64,000 nt of DNA from the NCBI RefSeq assembly GCF_024703995.1, contig NZ_JAMXQV010000011.1, positions 1 to 64,000 of the forward strand. The letters run 5' to 3'. Origin of the DNA: Amycolatopsis iheyensis. Its GTDB lineage: Bacteria; Actinomycetota; Actinomycetes; Mycobacteriales; Pseudonocardiaceae. The notes under the pieces were generated by a model. It was not told where the DNA came from, searched no databases, and saw nothing but the letters and a program-made list of their open reading frames with translations. Positions 21,006 to 29,665 of this stretch are shown here, in pieces; position 1 is the stretch's first letter; every line of letters starts with the position of its first letter. A program made the position numbers and the translations under genes.

Positions 21006-21988
21006 TTCGTGTAGCACCCCTCTTCGTTGATCGGGCCGAAGGACGGCAGGACCAGGCCGCAGATGTAGTTGTCGAACCAGCGCCCGTTGCCGATGGTGTT
21101 GGTGAAGACGCGGATGAACGGCGCGAACTTCGCGATGCCCTGGGCCAGCGAGTCCTGGTTGCGCTGCAGCATCGAGGTCAGCTGGTCCAGCGAGGTGAGC
21201 ACCGGGTCGAGCTGCTTGTCGTTGTCGTCGATCAGGCCCTGCAGCTGCGTCGCCAGCTCGCGCGAGCCGTTGAGCAGCGAGGTGATCGCGTCTTCGCGCT
21301 TCGACAGCTCGTCGAGCACCTTGTTGCCGTCGGTGAGCAGCTTCTGCACCTCGGCGTCGCGGTCGACCAGGGTCTGCGACACCTCGCGGGTGTTGGCCAG
21401 CAGGTTCGACAGCTGGGTGTCACGCGAGGCGATCGTGTCCGACAGCTTCGACAGCCCGGACAGCGCGCCCTTCACGTCTTCCGGCGTGTTCGCGAAGGTC
21501 CCCGAGATGGTGTCGAAGCTCTGCGCCAGCTGCTTGGTGTCGATGTTGTCGACGGTCTGCGACAGCCCGCGGAAGGCGTCGAGGACGTCGTAAGGGGCCA
21601 TCGTGCGGTCCCGCGGGATCCCGGTGCCCGGGTTCAGCGAGCCCTCGCCCTGCGGATCGAGCGACAGGTACTTCTGGCCGAGCAGCGTCTTGATCTTGAT
21701 CGCGGCGCTGGTCCGGTCGCCCAGCCAGGCGTCCTTGACCTTGAACGAGACCTTGACCGAGCCGCCGTCGAGCTCGATGTCGCTGACCTTGCCGACCTTG
21801 ACGCCGGCGACCCGGACGTCGTTGTCGACCTGCAGGCCGGACGCCTCGCTGAACTCGGCGGAGTAGGTCGTGCCGCCGCCGATCACCGGCAGGTCTTCGG
21901 AGTTCAGCGCGGCGATGAAGCCGAGCGCCAGTACGGCGATGCCGACCAGCGCGATCGGGACGGGGTTGCGCTTCTGGAAGGACTTCAT
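21002..21988 (-). CDS. mceC: MCE family protein MceC
   Basis: A 328-residue protein: basic start MKSFQKRN, membrane helix at 11-29, MCE domain (VRVAGVKVGKVSDIEL, LGQKYLSLDP) at 38-120, then coiled coil and the end ENYICGL/GCYTK-like with cysteines. GAGGT lies 7 nt before the ATG, which overlaps the mceB stop (ATGA). It is shorter than its neighbours MceD-F because it lacks a Pro-rich tail. Third subunit of the lipid-transport hexamer. Confidence 0.94.
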   Translation of the reverse strand: MKSFQKRNPVPIALVGIAVLALGFIAALNSEDLPVIGGGTTYSAEFSEASGLQVDNDVRVAGVKVGKVSDIELDGGSVKVSFKVKDAWLGDRTSAAIKIKTLLGQKYLSLDPQGEGSLNPGTGIPRDRTMAPYDVLDAFRGLSQTVDNIDTKQLAQSFDTISGTFANTPEDVKGALSGLSKLSDTIASRDTQLSNLLANTREVSQTLVDRDAEVQKLLTDGNKVLDELSKREDAITSLLNGSRELATQLQGLIDDNDKQLDPVLTSLDQLTSMLQRNQDSLAQGIAKFAPFIRVFTNTIGNGRWFDNYICGLVLPSFGPINEEGCYTK

Positions 21989-23013
21989 CCCGAGCACCTC
22001 GACCGGTTGGCCGGGATCAACGGCAGGTCGACCGGCGGAATCAATGGGGGCAAGCTGACCGTCCCGGAGAACTCGCAGGCGTAGAAGTTGAACCAGGAGC
22101 CGTAGTCCGCGGTGCGGGTCAGCGTGCTCACCTTGGTCGGCAGGAACTGGATGAAGTGCTCCAGCTCCGGCTCGTTCTTGTTCAGCTCGTTCGTGAGGTT
22201 CCCGAGCGCGCTGATGTCGTTCTTCAGCGGCTCGCGGACCTCGCCGAGCAGCCCGGACGTCGTCTCGGCCAGGTTGCCCAGGCTCTCGATCGCGTCCCCG
22301 ATCGGCTTGCGGTCCGCGGCCAGCCCGGACGTCAGCTGCTGCAGCTTGATGATGAGGTCGTTGAGCTGCGGCGTGTGCGCGTTGACCGTGTCGAGGACCG
22401 AGTTGAGGTTGTCGATGACCTCGCCGATCACCTGGTCCTTGTTCGCGATCGTGGTGGCCAGCGACGCGGTGTGCGAAAGCAGGCTTTCGACCGTGCCGCC
22501 CTCGCCCTGCAGGACCTGGATGACCTCGTAGGACAGCTTGTTGACGTCGTCCGGGTTGAGCGCGGTGAACAGCGGCTTGAAGCCGTTGAACAGCTCGGTC
22601 AGGTCCAGTGCCGGCGTGGTGCGGTCCAGCGGGATGGTGCCGCCGGGGCCGAGCGTCTTGCCGCCGCTGTTCTCGCCCTCGCCGAGGGAGACGTAGCGCT
22701 GGCCGACCAGGTTGCGGAACTTGATCTGCGCGGTCACCCCGGCGGGCAGCTGCCGCCCGGCGTCGACCTCGAACTCGACCTCGGCCTGGCGCTTGTCGAC
22801 GATCTTGACGTCCTTGACCTGCCCGACCCGGACGCCGGCGATGCGGACGTCGTCGTTGGGCAGCAGCAGCGTCGCGTCGGTGAAGCGCGCCTTGTAGGCG
22901 TTGGTGCTGGTGGTGTTGATGTTGGCGATGCTGATCCCGAGGATCGTCGTGAACAGCACGGTGACGACCACGAAGATGCCGAGCTTGATCAGCGGCGCGA
23001 GCAGGCCCCTCAC
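21985..23013 (-). CDS. mceB: MCE family protein MceB
   Basis: A 342-residue protein from a GTG that overlaps the mceA stop (GTGA). It has a membrane helix at 9-31, an MCE domain at 38-120 (VRIAGVRVGQVKDVKI, LVGQRYVSLGEG), and a long helical part. The C-terminal segment contains ADYGSWFNFYACEFSG, a cysteine-containing motif conserved in MceB proteins, and ends in a short Pro-rich tail. Second subunit of the Mce hexamer. Confidence 0.95.
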   Translation of the reverse strand: MRGLLAPLIKLGIFVVVTVLFTTILGISIANINTTSTNAYKARFTDATLLLPNDDVRIAGVRVGQVKDVKIVDKRQAEVEFEVDAGRQLPAGVTAQIKFRNLVGQRYVSLGEGENSGGKTLGPGGTIPLDRTTPALDLTELFNGFKPLFTALNPDDVNKLSYEVIQVLQGEGGTVESLLSHTASLATTIANKDQVIGEVIDNLNSVLDTVNAHTPQLNDLIIKLQQLTSGLAADRKPIGDAIESLGNLAETTSGLLGEVREPLKNDISALGNLTNELNKNEPELEHFIQFLPTKVSTLTRTADYGSWFNFYACEFSGTVSLPPLIPPVDLPLIPANRSRCSG

Positions 23014-24335
23014 TTCACCGTCACCTCCGCCCCGCGGTAGAGCGGGCCGACCAGGAGCGAGCTCCAGCCGGGGACGTCCGCGGCGTTCATGCCGAGCTGC
23101 GGGCCGAGGAGGTCGGCCAGGAAGCCCTGCTCCGCCGGCGAATACGCCAGATCACCGCCGCTGCCGTTGCCGCCCGCCGCGTCCTGCTTGAACTTGGCGG
23201 GGTTGAGGCCCTCGCCAACCGTCTTCGGCGCGGCCTGGTGCTTCGTGCCGTCCTTGAACGCGCCGTCCGGCGGCTCGGACGGGAACGGCTTCGGGATGTC
23301 CTTCATGTCGTAGCAGCGCGGCCCGCGCTTGTCCTCGAACCGCGGCTCTTCCTTGCCTGCCTCGTACGGCGCGCGCGGCACGATGATCTCGATGGTCGCG
23401 TGCAGGCCGGGCTTGTCGGTGCCCTTGCCCAGCGCCTGGTCGATCAGCGGCACGTTGTCGGCCATCTGCGAGATCACGCAGGGGTACTCGGGCGCGTACT
23501 TCGCCAGCAGCTCGGCCGTCGGCCGGGCCGTGTCGGCGAGGGAGATGATGTTCTCCTTGTTGTTCTGCAGGAACGTCTGCAGGTCGATCGACGCCTTGGT
23601 CAGGCTGCCGTAGAGGTTCGCCAGGTTCTGCTGCTCGTCGACCACGGTCCGGGTCGTCGTGCTGAGGTTGTCCAGGCTCTGCACCAGGTCCGGCGCCGCG
23701 TCCTTGAGGTGATCGGAGAACTCCGCGAGCGCCTTGAGGTTGTGCTGCAGCTCGGGCTCGTGCGGGTTCAGCTCGCCGATGTAGGTGCCCAGCTGCGAGA
23801 GCGTGTCGCCGAGCTGGTCGCCGCGGCCCGACAGCGCGGTCGAGATCGCGGTGAGCGTCGCCGAGAGCTTCTGCGGCTGGACCGCCTGCAGCACCGGCAT
23901 CAGGTGGGAGAACGCCTGCTCCAGCTCGATCGCGCTGGACGTGCGGTCCTGCGGGATGACGTCCCCGCTGGCCAGCGTCTTCTCCGACGGGTCCTTGGGG
24001 AGCTCCAGCGAGACGAACCGCTCGCCGAAGAGCGTCTTGGGCAGGAACCGCGCCGAGACGTTCTCCGGGATCAGCTTGGCCGACTCCGGCTGGAGCGCGA
24101 GGGTGAGCTCGGCGCCGTGGTCGGTGGCGACGATGTCCTGGACCGACCCGACGATCAGCCCGCGCACCTTGACGTCGGACTGCTTGATCAGCTGGTTGCC
24201 GATCTTGTCGGCCTGGAGCTTCACCGTGACGACCGGCGTGAACGCCTTGTCGTAGAGCGCGATGGACAGCGCCACCCCGCCGACCATCACGGCGATGAGC
24301 AGCAGGCCGAGCAGCCTGCGTCGGAGCGTCCTCAT
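23010..24335 (-). CDS. mceA: MCE family protein MceA
   Basis: A 441-residue protein, ATG with AGGA 7 nt upstream and an ATGA overlap with the upstream permease gene. Residues 9-29 are the membrane anchor; 38-118 form the MCE domain (VKVRGLIVGSVQDI, LFGERFVSLELP). A coiled-coil region follows to about 270. The C-terminal part is distinct, with PEYPCVISQ and GPRCYDMKD cysteines as in mycobacterial MceA proteins and the motif 'VPGWSSLLVGPLYRGAEV' near the end. First subunit of the tunnel and probably the one contacting YrbE. Confidence 0.95.
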   Translation of the reverse strand: MRTLRRRLLGLLLIAVMVGGVALSIALYDKAFTPVVTVKLQADKIGNQLIKQSDVKVRGLIVGSVQDIVATDHGAELTLALQPESAKLIPENVSARFLPKTLFGERFVSLELPKDPSEKTLASGDVIPQDRTSSAIELEQAFSHLMPVLQAVQPQKLSATLTAISTALSGRGDQLGDTLSQLGTYIGELNPHEPELQHNLKALAEFSDHLKDAAPDLVQSLDNLSTTTRTVVDEQQNLANLYGSLTKASIDLQTFLQNNKENIISLADTARPTAELLAKYAPEYPCVISQMADNVPLIDQALGKGTDKPGLHATIEIIVPRAPYEAGKEEPRFEDKRGPRCYDMKDIPKPFPSEPPDGAFKDGTKHQAAPKTVGEGLNPAKFKQDAAGGNGSGGDLAYSPAEQGFLADLLGPQLGMNAADVPGWSSLLVGPLYRGAEVTVK

Positions 24336-25168
24336 CCCGCGATCCTTACCGTGACGTCGGTTCCCCAGATGGCGAAGCCGATGAAGAAGTTCATGATCGA
24401 CACCGTGACGATCGAGAGCCGGACGGCCTTGCCGACCGCCACGCCCACGCCGGCCGGGCCACCGGTCGCGCGATACCCGAAGTAGCAGTGCGACAGGATG
24501 ATCAAGACGCTGAAGAGCAGCACCTTGATGAACGAATACAGCACGTCCTGCGGTGGTAAGAACAGGTCGAAGTAGTGGTCGTAGGTACCCGCGGACTGGT
24601 TGTAGATGTAGATGACGACCAGTCTCGACGCGAGGTACGAGCTCAGCAGGCCGATGATGTAGAGCGGGATGACCGCGACGAACCCGGCGATGATCCGCGT
24701 CGTCACCAGGTACGGCAGGCTCGGCACGCCCATGACTTCCAGCGCGTCGATCTCCTCGGAGATCCGCATCGCGCCCAGCTGCGCGGTGAACCCGGCGCCG
24801 ACGGTGGCGCTCAGGGCGAGACCGGCGACCAGCGGGGCGATTTCCCGGGTGTTGAAGAACGCGGTCAGGAAGCCGGTGAAGGCCGACGTCCCGATCGAGT
24901 TCAGCGCCGAGTAGCCCTGGAGGCCGACGAGGACACCGGTGAACAGCGTCAGACCGACCATCACCCCGACCGTGCCGCCGATGACCGCCAGCGAGCCGGA
25001 GCCGAAGGACACCTCGGCCAGCAGCCGCAGGACTTCCTTCGTGTAGCGGCGCAGCGTCCGCGGCGTCCACAGCAACGCCCGGCCGTAGAACGACATCTGG
25101 TCACCCAAGGTGTCCAGCGTCTGGAGCGGGCGGTTGGCGACGCGTTTCGCGCCCTGGAGGAACGTCAT
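24332..25168 (-). CDS. yrbEB: MCE-associated ABC permease YrbEB (MlaE family)
   Basis: A 278-residue permease with about six hydrophobic segments and the MlaE signature. It carries GAGFTAQLGAMRISEEIDALEVMGV, where the EExDALxxMG motif is the coupling helix that contacts the ATPase. It pairs with YrbEA as a heterodimer in the cytoplasmic membrane beneath the Mce tunnel. The start is an ATG 4 bases after the yrbEA stop; the end overlaps mceA. Confidence 0.95.
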   Translation of the reverse strand: MTFLQGAKRVANRPLQTLDTLGDQMSFYGRALLWTPRTLRRYTKEVLRLLAEVSFGSGSLAVIGGTVGVMVGLTLFTGVLVGLQGYSALNSIGTSAFTGFLTAFFNTREIAPLVAGLALSATVGAGFTAQLGAMRISEEIDALEVMGVPSLPYLVTTRIIAGFVAVIPLYIIGLLSSYLASRLVVIYIYNQSAGTYDHYFDLFLPPQDVLYSFIKVLLFSVLIILSHCYFGYRATGGPAGVGVAVGKAVRLSIVTVSIMNFFIGFAIWGTDVTVRIAG

Positions 25169-25172
25169 GGCG

Positions 25173-25967
25173 CTAGTCCAGCTTTCCGGGCACGATCTGC
25201 AGGTAGATCAGGGTGATCACGAAGTTCACGACGAACAGCAGCAGGAACGTGATGACCACCGACTGGTTCACCGCGTCCCCGACGCCCTTCGGGCCGCCGG
25301 AGGGGTTGAGGCCCCGGTAGGCCGCGACGACGGCGGCGATGAACCCGAAGATCAGCGCCTTGAGCTCGCCGACCCAGAGGTCGGGCAGCTGCGCGAGGGC
25401 GGAGAAGCTCGCCAGGTACGCACCCGGCGTCCCGCCCTGCAGCACGACGTTGAAGAAGTAGCCGCCCAGCACGCCGATGACGCTGACCATGCCGTTGAGC
25501 AGCAGCGCGACCAGCATCATCGCGAGGGTGCGCGGGACGATCAGCCGCTGCACCGCGGAGACGCCGAGCACCTCCATCGCGGCGATCTCTTCGCGGATGG
25601 TCCGGGCGCCGATATCAGCACAGACGGCCGAGCCGCCCGCGCCCGCCACCAGCAGCGCGGTGACCAGCGGACTGGCCTGCTGCACGGTGGCGAGCACGGA
25701 GCCCGCGCCGGTGTAGGACTGCGCGCCCAGCTGGCGGGCGAGCGAACCGAACTGCAGCGAGATGACCGCGCCGAAGGGGATGGCCACCAGGGCCGTCGGC
25801 AGGATGGTCACGCTCGCGATGAACCACGACTGCTGGATGAACTCCCGCAGCTGGAACGGGCGCTGGAACAGGCCGCGGACGATGTCCAGGCCGAGAGCGA
25901 ACAGGTTCCCGGTCTCGCGGAGCATGCCGATCCCGGGAATCTTCGCCTGTGATGCGGGAGAGCTCAC
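25173..25967 (-). CDS. yrbEA: MCE-associated ABC permease YrbEA (MlaE family)
   Basis: A 264-residue MlaE-family permease with about six membrane segments, the pattern GAGGSAVCADIGARTIREE, and coupling motif REEIAAMEVLGV at about 125-140. It begins with GTG overlapping the stop of the upstream ATPase gene (GTGA), so ATPase and permease are translationally coupled. This is unusual, since mycobacterial mce operons lack their own ATPase and share the unlinked Mkl. Confidence 0.95.
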   Translation of the reverse strand: MSSPASQAKIPGIGMLRETGNLFALGLDIVRGLFQRPFQLREFIQQSWFIASVTILPTALVAIPFGAVISLQFGSLARQLGAQSYTGAGSVLATVQQASPLVTALLVAGAGGSAVCADIGARTIREEIAAMEVLGVSAVQRLIVPRTLAMMLVALLLNGMVSVIGVLGGYFFNVVLQGGTPGAYLASFSALAQLPDLWVGELKALIFGFIAAVVAAYRGLNPSGGPKGVGDAVNQSVVITFLLLFVVNFVITLIYLQIVPGKLD

Positions 25968-27166
25968 CGGCCACCTGGCCCGTTGTTCGGCGGCGGTGGC
26001 ATGCGCCGGCCGCCGGGTCTCGGCTGCTGGCCGCCGGGGATCCGCGCGACCTGGTCCGCGGGCAGCTGGCCGTGGTGCTGGTTCGGCACGCCGTCACCCT
26101 GCCGGGCGCCCGCCGGGACCTGCTGCTGCTGTTGCTGCTGCTGGGCGTGGGCCACCTGCCGGGGGCTGACGCCGTAGTGGCGCTGCTCCTCGGGGCTCAG
26201 GGAGGCGATGATGCTCTGCTGGGCGGCGTCCGGGAGCCGGTGCATGATCTCCATGACCCGGTCCTTGCGGCGGACCGCGCCCATCCGGGTCGGCACGCCC
26301 GGCGTCGGCTGCATCTGCGGCGGCACGCCGGAGACGTCCTCGACCCCGCCGGCGTGGTGCCCGGCGTCGAACATCGCCTGCTCGGCCGCGATCTGGGCGC
26401 TGTCCTTCTCCTCGGACATGCCGATCGGGCCCTGCATCTTGCCGTTGAGGAACTGCTTGACGACCGGCTCCTCGCTGGTCAGCAGCACCTCGCGCGGGCC
26501 GAACATGACCAGTTCCTTGCGGAAGAGCATGCCCAGGTTGTCCGGGACCGTGCGGGCCAGGTTGATGTTGTGCGTGACGATCAGGAACGTCGCGTCGATC
26601 TGCGCGTTGACGTCGAGGAACAGCTGCGAGATGTAGGTCGTGCGGACCGGGTCGAGACCCGAGTCCGGCTCGTCGACCAGGATGATCTCGGGGTCCAGCA
26701 CGAGGGCGCGGGCGAGGCCGGCGCGCTTGCGCATACCGCCGGAGATCTCACCGGGCAGCTTCTTGTCGGCGCCGTTCAGACCGGTCATGTCGAGCTTTTC
26801 GAGGACGATCCGGCGGATTTCCGTCTCGGACTTCTTCGTGTGCTCGCGCAGCGGGAAGGCGACGTTGTCGTACAGGTTCATCGAGCCGAACAGCGCGCCG
26901 TCCTGGAACAGGACGCCGAAGAGCTTCCGGATCTCGTACAGCTTGTGCTCGGAGCAGGTGACGATGTCCACCCCGTTGATCACGCAGCGGCCGCGGTCGG
27001 GCTTGAGCAGCCCGATCATCGACTTGAGGAACACCGACTTGCCGGTTCCGGACGGACCGAGCATCGCCGACACCTCGCCCGGGGGGAGCGTCAGCGTGAC
27101 GTCCCGCCAGATGGCCTGCTTACCGAAGGACTTGGTCAGGCCTTCGATGACCACCTCGGCACCCAT
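25964..27166 (-). CDS. mkl: Mce/Mla-type ABC transporter ATP-binding protein (Mkl/MlaF)
   Basis: A 400-residue ATPase. Walker A is GPSGTGKS at 37-44; the signature is SGGMRKR and Walker B IILVDEPDSGLDP near 145-170, with the H-loop TH a little later. The first 250 residues are a normal MlaF domain that powers lipid uptake through YrbEAB. The last 150 residues are an added tail: a helical segment that recalls magnesium-transporter-like MgtE_N repeats (MHRLPDAAQQSIIASLSPEE), then eight glutamines, then Gly/Pro/Arg-rich sequence. GGAGGT lies 4 nt before the ATG. It is the first gene of the mce operon and corresponds in position to mkl beside rplJL in M. tuberculosis. Confidence 0.95.
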   Translation of the reverse strand: MGAEVVIEGLTKSFGKQAIWRDVTLTLPPGEVSAMLGPSGTGKSVFLKSMIGLLKPDRGRCVINGVDIVTCSEHKLYEIRKLFGVLFQDGALFGSMNLYDNVAFPLREHTKKSETEIRRIVLEKLDMTGLNGADKKLPGEISGGMRKRAGLARALVLDPEIILVDEPDSGLDPVRTTYISQLFLDVNAQIDATFLIVTHNINLARTVPDNLGMLFRKELVMFGPREVLLTSEEPVVKQFLNGKMQGPIGMSEEKDSAQIAAEQAMFDAGHHAGGVEDVSGVPPQMQPTPGVPTRMGAVRRKDRVMEIMHRLPDAAQQSIIASLSPEEQRHYGVSPRQVAHAQQQQQQQQVPAGARQGDGVPNQHHGQLPADQVARIPGGQQPRPGGRRMPPPPNNGPGGR

Positions 27167-27501
27167 CGCACCTCCAGGAGCTGTTCCGCGTCATTGCGCC
27201 CGCTGCCACACCCATGCCGCCCGCGTCGGCGGCGGGGTGCGGGCGCCTGGCGCCCCGTGAACCCGCGTCAACCAGGTGCAACGAGCTGAGTGCGAACAGG
27301 TTACTCACCAGTTTTCTTTTCTGGCCAGCCCCGGTTCCATCGTCACCCCGCCGTGATCGGCAACTGCAGGCACCGTAGTCCATTCGGGGCAACGACGCAG
27401 ATCTCCGGAACCCCGGAACCGCGATTTAGGGACCCGGGGGCTATTCGGACACCGCTCCTAGGGAGTGCGAAGCTCCCGCAGCTCAGGAAGTCGTAGACGC
27501 G
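27167..27501. other. Promoter region of the mkl-mce operon
   Basis: About 335 bases without a credible gene between the rplL terminator and the mkl start. On the minus strand, TAACCT near 27300 could be a -10 with a weak TGGCCA 18 nt upstream, in the only A/T-rich patch of the region. I saw no KstR-like operator. Confidence 0.4.
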
Positions 27502-27537
27502 GAACGGGCGGGCACCCGTGTGGGTGCCCGCCCGTTC
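27502..27537 (-). terminator. Terminator of the rplJ-rplL operon
   Basis: 16-bp perfect stem (GAACGGGCGGGCACCC and complement) with a 4-nt loop, 34 bases past the rplL stop. It separates the ribosomal operon from the mce operon. Confidence 0.9.
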
Positions 27538-27571
27538 GCGGCGTGATGCTGCGGCGCTCGCGCGCCTGGGA

Positions 27572-27958
27572 TCACTTGATGGAGATCTTGGCGCCCGCGG
27601 CCTCGAGCTTCTCCTTGGCGGCCTCGGCGGCCTCCTTGTCGACCTTCTCCAGGAGGGCCTTGGGAGCGGCCTCGACCAGCTCCTTGGCCTCCTTCAGGCC
27701 CAGACCGGAGACGACCTCGCGGACGACCTTGATGACCTGGATCTTCTTGTCACCGGCGGACTCGAGGACGACGTCGAACTCGTCCTGCTCCTCGGCGGCG
27801 GCCGGGGCGGCACCCACGGGGCCGGCGGCAACGGCGGCGACCGGCGCGGCGGCGGTCACGTCGAAGACCTCTTCGAACTCCTTCACGAACTCGGACAGCT
27901 CGAGGAGGGTCAGCTCCTTGAAGGCGTCGATCAGCTCGGCGGTGCTCAGCTTCGCCAT
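27572..27958 (-). CDS. rplL: 50S ribosomal protein L7/L12
   Basis: A 128-residue stalk protein: N-terminal dimerisation helix (residues 1-35), an Ala/Pro-rich hinge (about 36-58), and the C-terminal factor-binding domain starting [10 protein letters not shown] and including [20 protein letters not shown]. It recruits translation GTPases to the ribosome. GAGGAA lies 6-7 nt before the ATG. It is co-transcribed with rplJ, 48 bases upstream. Confidence 0.99.
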   Translation of the reverse strand: MAKLSTAELIDAFKELTLLELSEFVKEFEEVFDVTAAAPVAAVAAGPVGAAPAAAEEQDEFDVVLESAGDKKIQVIKVVREVVSGLGLKEAKELVEAAPKALLEKVDKEAAEAAKEKLEAAGAKISIK

Positions 27959-28006
27959 GATGGCTTCCTCTCAGAAAACGAACTAGACGTTCGGGGTGGG
28001 GGTGGT

Positions 28007-28561
28007 TCAGCTCTCGGCGGGTGCTTCGGCTGCTTCGGTACCGGTGGCGTTGCGCTGCTTCTCCTCCAGCGCGGCAGCCAGGCGGGCGACCTGGGACGCC
28101 GGCGCCTGGAACAGCGCGGCGGCCTGGGACAGCTTCGCCTTGAACGCGCCCGCCGCCTTGGCGAGCAGGACCTCACGGCTGTCGAGATCGGCGATCCGGT
28201 TGATCTCGTCCACGGACAGCGCTTTGCCGTCCATGTAGCCGCCCTTGATCACAAGCGCGTTGTTGTCCTTCGCGAAGTCGCGAAGCGCCTTGGCGGCGTC
28301 GACCGCTTCACCCTCGACGAAGGCGATGGCGGTCGCGCCGACGAACAGGTCCTCGAGCCCCGTCACGCCCGCGTCTTCCGCAGCGCGCTTGACGAGGGTG
28401 TTCTTCGCGACCCGGTACTTGGCACTGGTGCCGAGAGCGCGGCGCAGCTGGGACAGCTGGGACACGGAGAGGCCGGTGTACTGGGTAACGACGGTGGCCG
28501 AGCTGGTGCGGAAGCTCTCCGCGATCTCGGCGACGGCCGCCACCTTGTCGGGCTTCGCCAT
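28007..28561 (-). CDS. rplJ: 50S ribosomal protein L10
   Basis: A 184-residue L10, base of the ribosomal stalk. The RNA-binding N-terminal domain carries '[16 protein letters not shown]' and '[12 protein letters not shown]'. The C-terminal helix that binds L7/L12 dimers is followed by a short acidic Ala/Glu tail typical of actinobacteria. GGAGG lies 5-6 nt before the ATG. Its expression should be fed back through the L10 leader upstream. Confidence 0.99.
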   Translation of the reverse strand: MAKPDKVAAVAEIAESFRTSSATVVTQYTGLSVSQLSQLRRALGTSAKYRVAKNTLVKRAAEDAGVTGLEDLFVGATAIAFVEGEAVDAAKALRDFAKDNNALVIKGGYMDGKALSVDEINRIADLDSREVLLAKAAGAFKAKLSQAAALFQAPASQVARLAAALEEKQRNATGTEAAEAPAES

Positions 28562-28574
28562 GGTCGCCTCCTCT

Positions 28575-28770
28575 CTTGGCTAGTGTTTCCACTGGCGCCC
28601 GAGGGACCCCCGAAACGACGAAACGCCCTCGCGCAAGCAGGCGCGGGGCGTTCTTCCGGCATGACGGCCGGGGCCTCGTTCCTCCTGCGCGGGCCGCCCG
28701 GCGAGTTGCGGGACCTTCGTTCCCCTTGCGGGGAAAACCAGCGGTCTTCGGTAGAACCGTTGTCGAGAAT
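28575..28770 (-). ncRNA. L10 leader (autoregulatory mRNA structure)
   Basis: The 5' untranslated region of rplJ contains several strong stems: the CGCCCCGCGC/GCGCGAGGGCG pair near 28620-28655, and the region with CCGAAGACCGCTGG near 28740, the sequence typical of the L10-binding kink in actinobacterial leaders. L10(L12)4 binding to this RNA represses the operon. The extent is estimated from the stems; a covariance-model match to the Rfam L10 leader would settle it. Confidence 0.65.
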
Positions 28771-28836
28771 ACCTTGTCAAGGAGAAGCCCCTGCTCCGGG
28801 GTCCACCTTCGCGGCGGCGTGGGGCATCATGGTCAC

Positions 28837-29664
28837 GTGGCGGAGCAGCGTGATGACGGAAAGCCGGGCGCGGAAGTCGAACCGGCGGGCCCTTCGACGC
28901 CGGCTTCGCAGCCACCGGTGGATCCGGCGCAGCTCGAGCAGTTCCGCCAGTTCCAGCAGTTCCAGGACTACCTGAGGTTCACCCAGGCCCAGCAGGGCAA
29001 CGAGCCGGCGCCGCCGCCGGACGCCGGGCTGGTCCAGGCGTCACCACCGCAGCCCCCGGTGATCCCCCCGGGCTACCAGCTGGTCCGCGAGGACCGCCGC
29101 GGCGGCGGCCCGCCCCGGTGGGTGAAGTGGCTGGGCAAGAAGGTGCTCGCCTGGGTGCTGGCAATCGTGATCCTCGGTGTGGCGGGAACGTGGCTGTACA
29201 ACCACTTCTTCCCGAGCGACGCGGGCAAGTCGTCGGCCCAGCTGGCCCAGGAGGGCGGCGGGACCTACCACACGAACCGGATCCTCTCGACCAGTCCGTA
29301 CGAAGCGGTCCGCGAGGTCTACGACGCCGTCGCGCAGAACCTCGTCCCGCAGGCCTGCGGGCGGATGGACGAGCCCGTCCAGCAGAAGTTCGCCCAGGAC
29401 CTGGGTTACGCCGACTGCCAGGTCGCGGTGCACGAGCTGAACCGCAAGGTCACCAGCAAGAACGACTACGCCGAGTCGATGCCGTCGTACGTGTCCGAGC
29501 CGCTGCCCGGCGACCGGTTCACGATCAGCTCGTGCCGGTTCGGCATCAGGGGTGGCCCGGCGCTCGGCGCGTTCACCGTGCAGAAGGTCGACAAGAGCCA
29601 GTGGCTCATCACCGCGCACACCAACGAACCCACCCCGTGCCCGGCGGCGCCGCCGACCAGCTGA
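28837..29664 (+). CDS. Single-pass membrane protein with extracytoplasmic Cys-containing domain
   Basis: A 275-residue protein from a GTG without a clear ribosome site. The cytoplasmic part (1-115) is Gln/Pro-rich, with the repeat-like FRQFQQFQ. One membrane helix lies at about 118-138. The outer domain of about 135 residues (YEAVREVYDAVAQN, then four cysteines) has the SnoaL/NTF2-like look of actinobacterial surface proteins. It is not a recognised named family. It is monocistronic, faces rplJ back to back, and ends one base before the convergent hydrolase gene. Confidence 0.75.
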   Translation: MAEQRDDGKPGAEVEPAGPSTPASQPPVDPAQLEQFRQFQQFQDYLRFTQAQQGNEPAPPPDAGLVQASPPQPPVIPPGYQLVREDRRGGGPPRWVKWLGKKVLAWVLAIVILGVAGTWLYNHFFPSDAGKSSAQLAQEGGGTYHTNRILSTSPYEAVREVYDAVAQNLVPQACGRMDEPVQQKFAQDLGYADCQVAVHELNRKVTSKNDYAESMPSYVSEPLPGDRFTISSCRFGIRGGPALGAFTVQKVDKSQWLITAHTNEPTPCPAAPPTS

Positions 29665-29665
29665 C

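Noticed and set aside
26122-26145. CTG-repeat as a possible mobile-element or microsatellite signature
   Set aside because: It is the in-frame glutamine tract of the Mkl tail, not an independent element.
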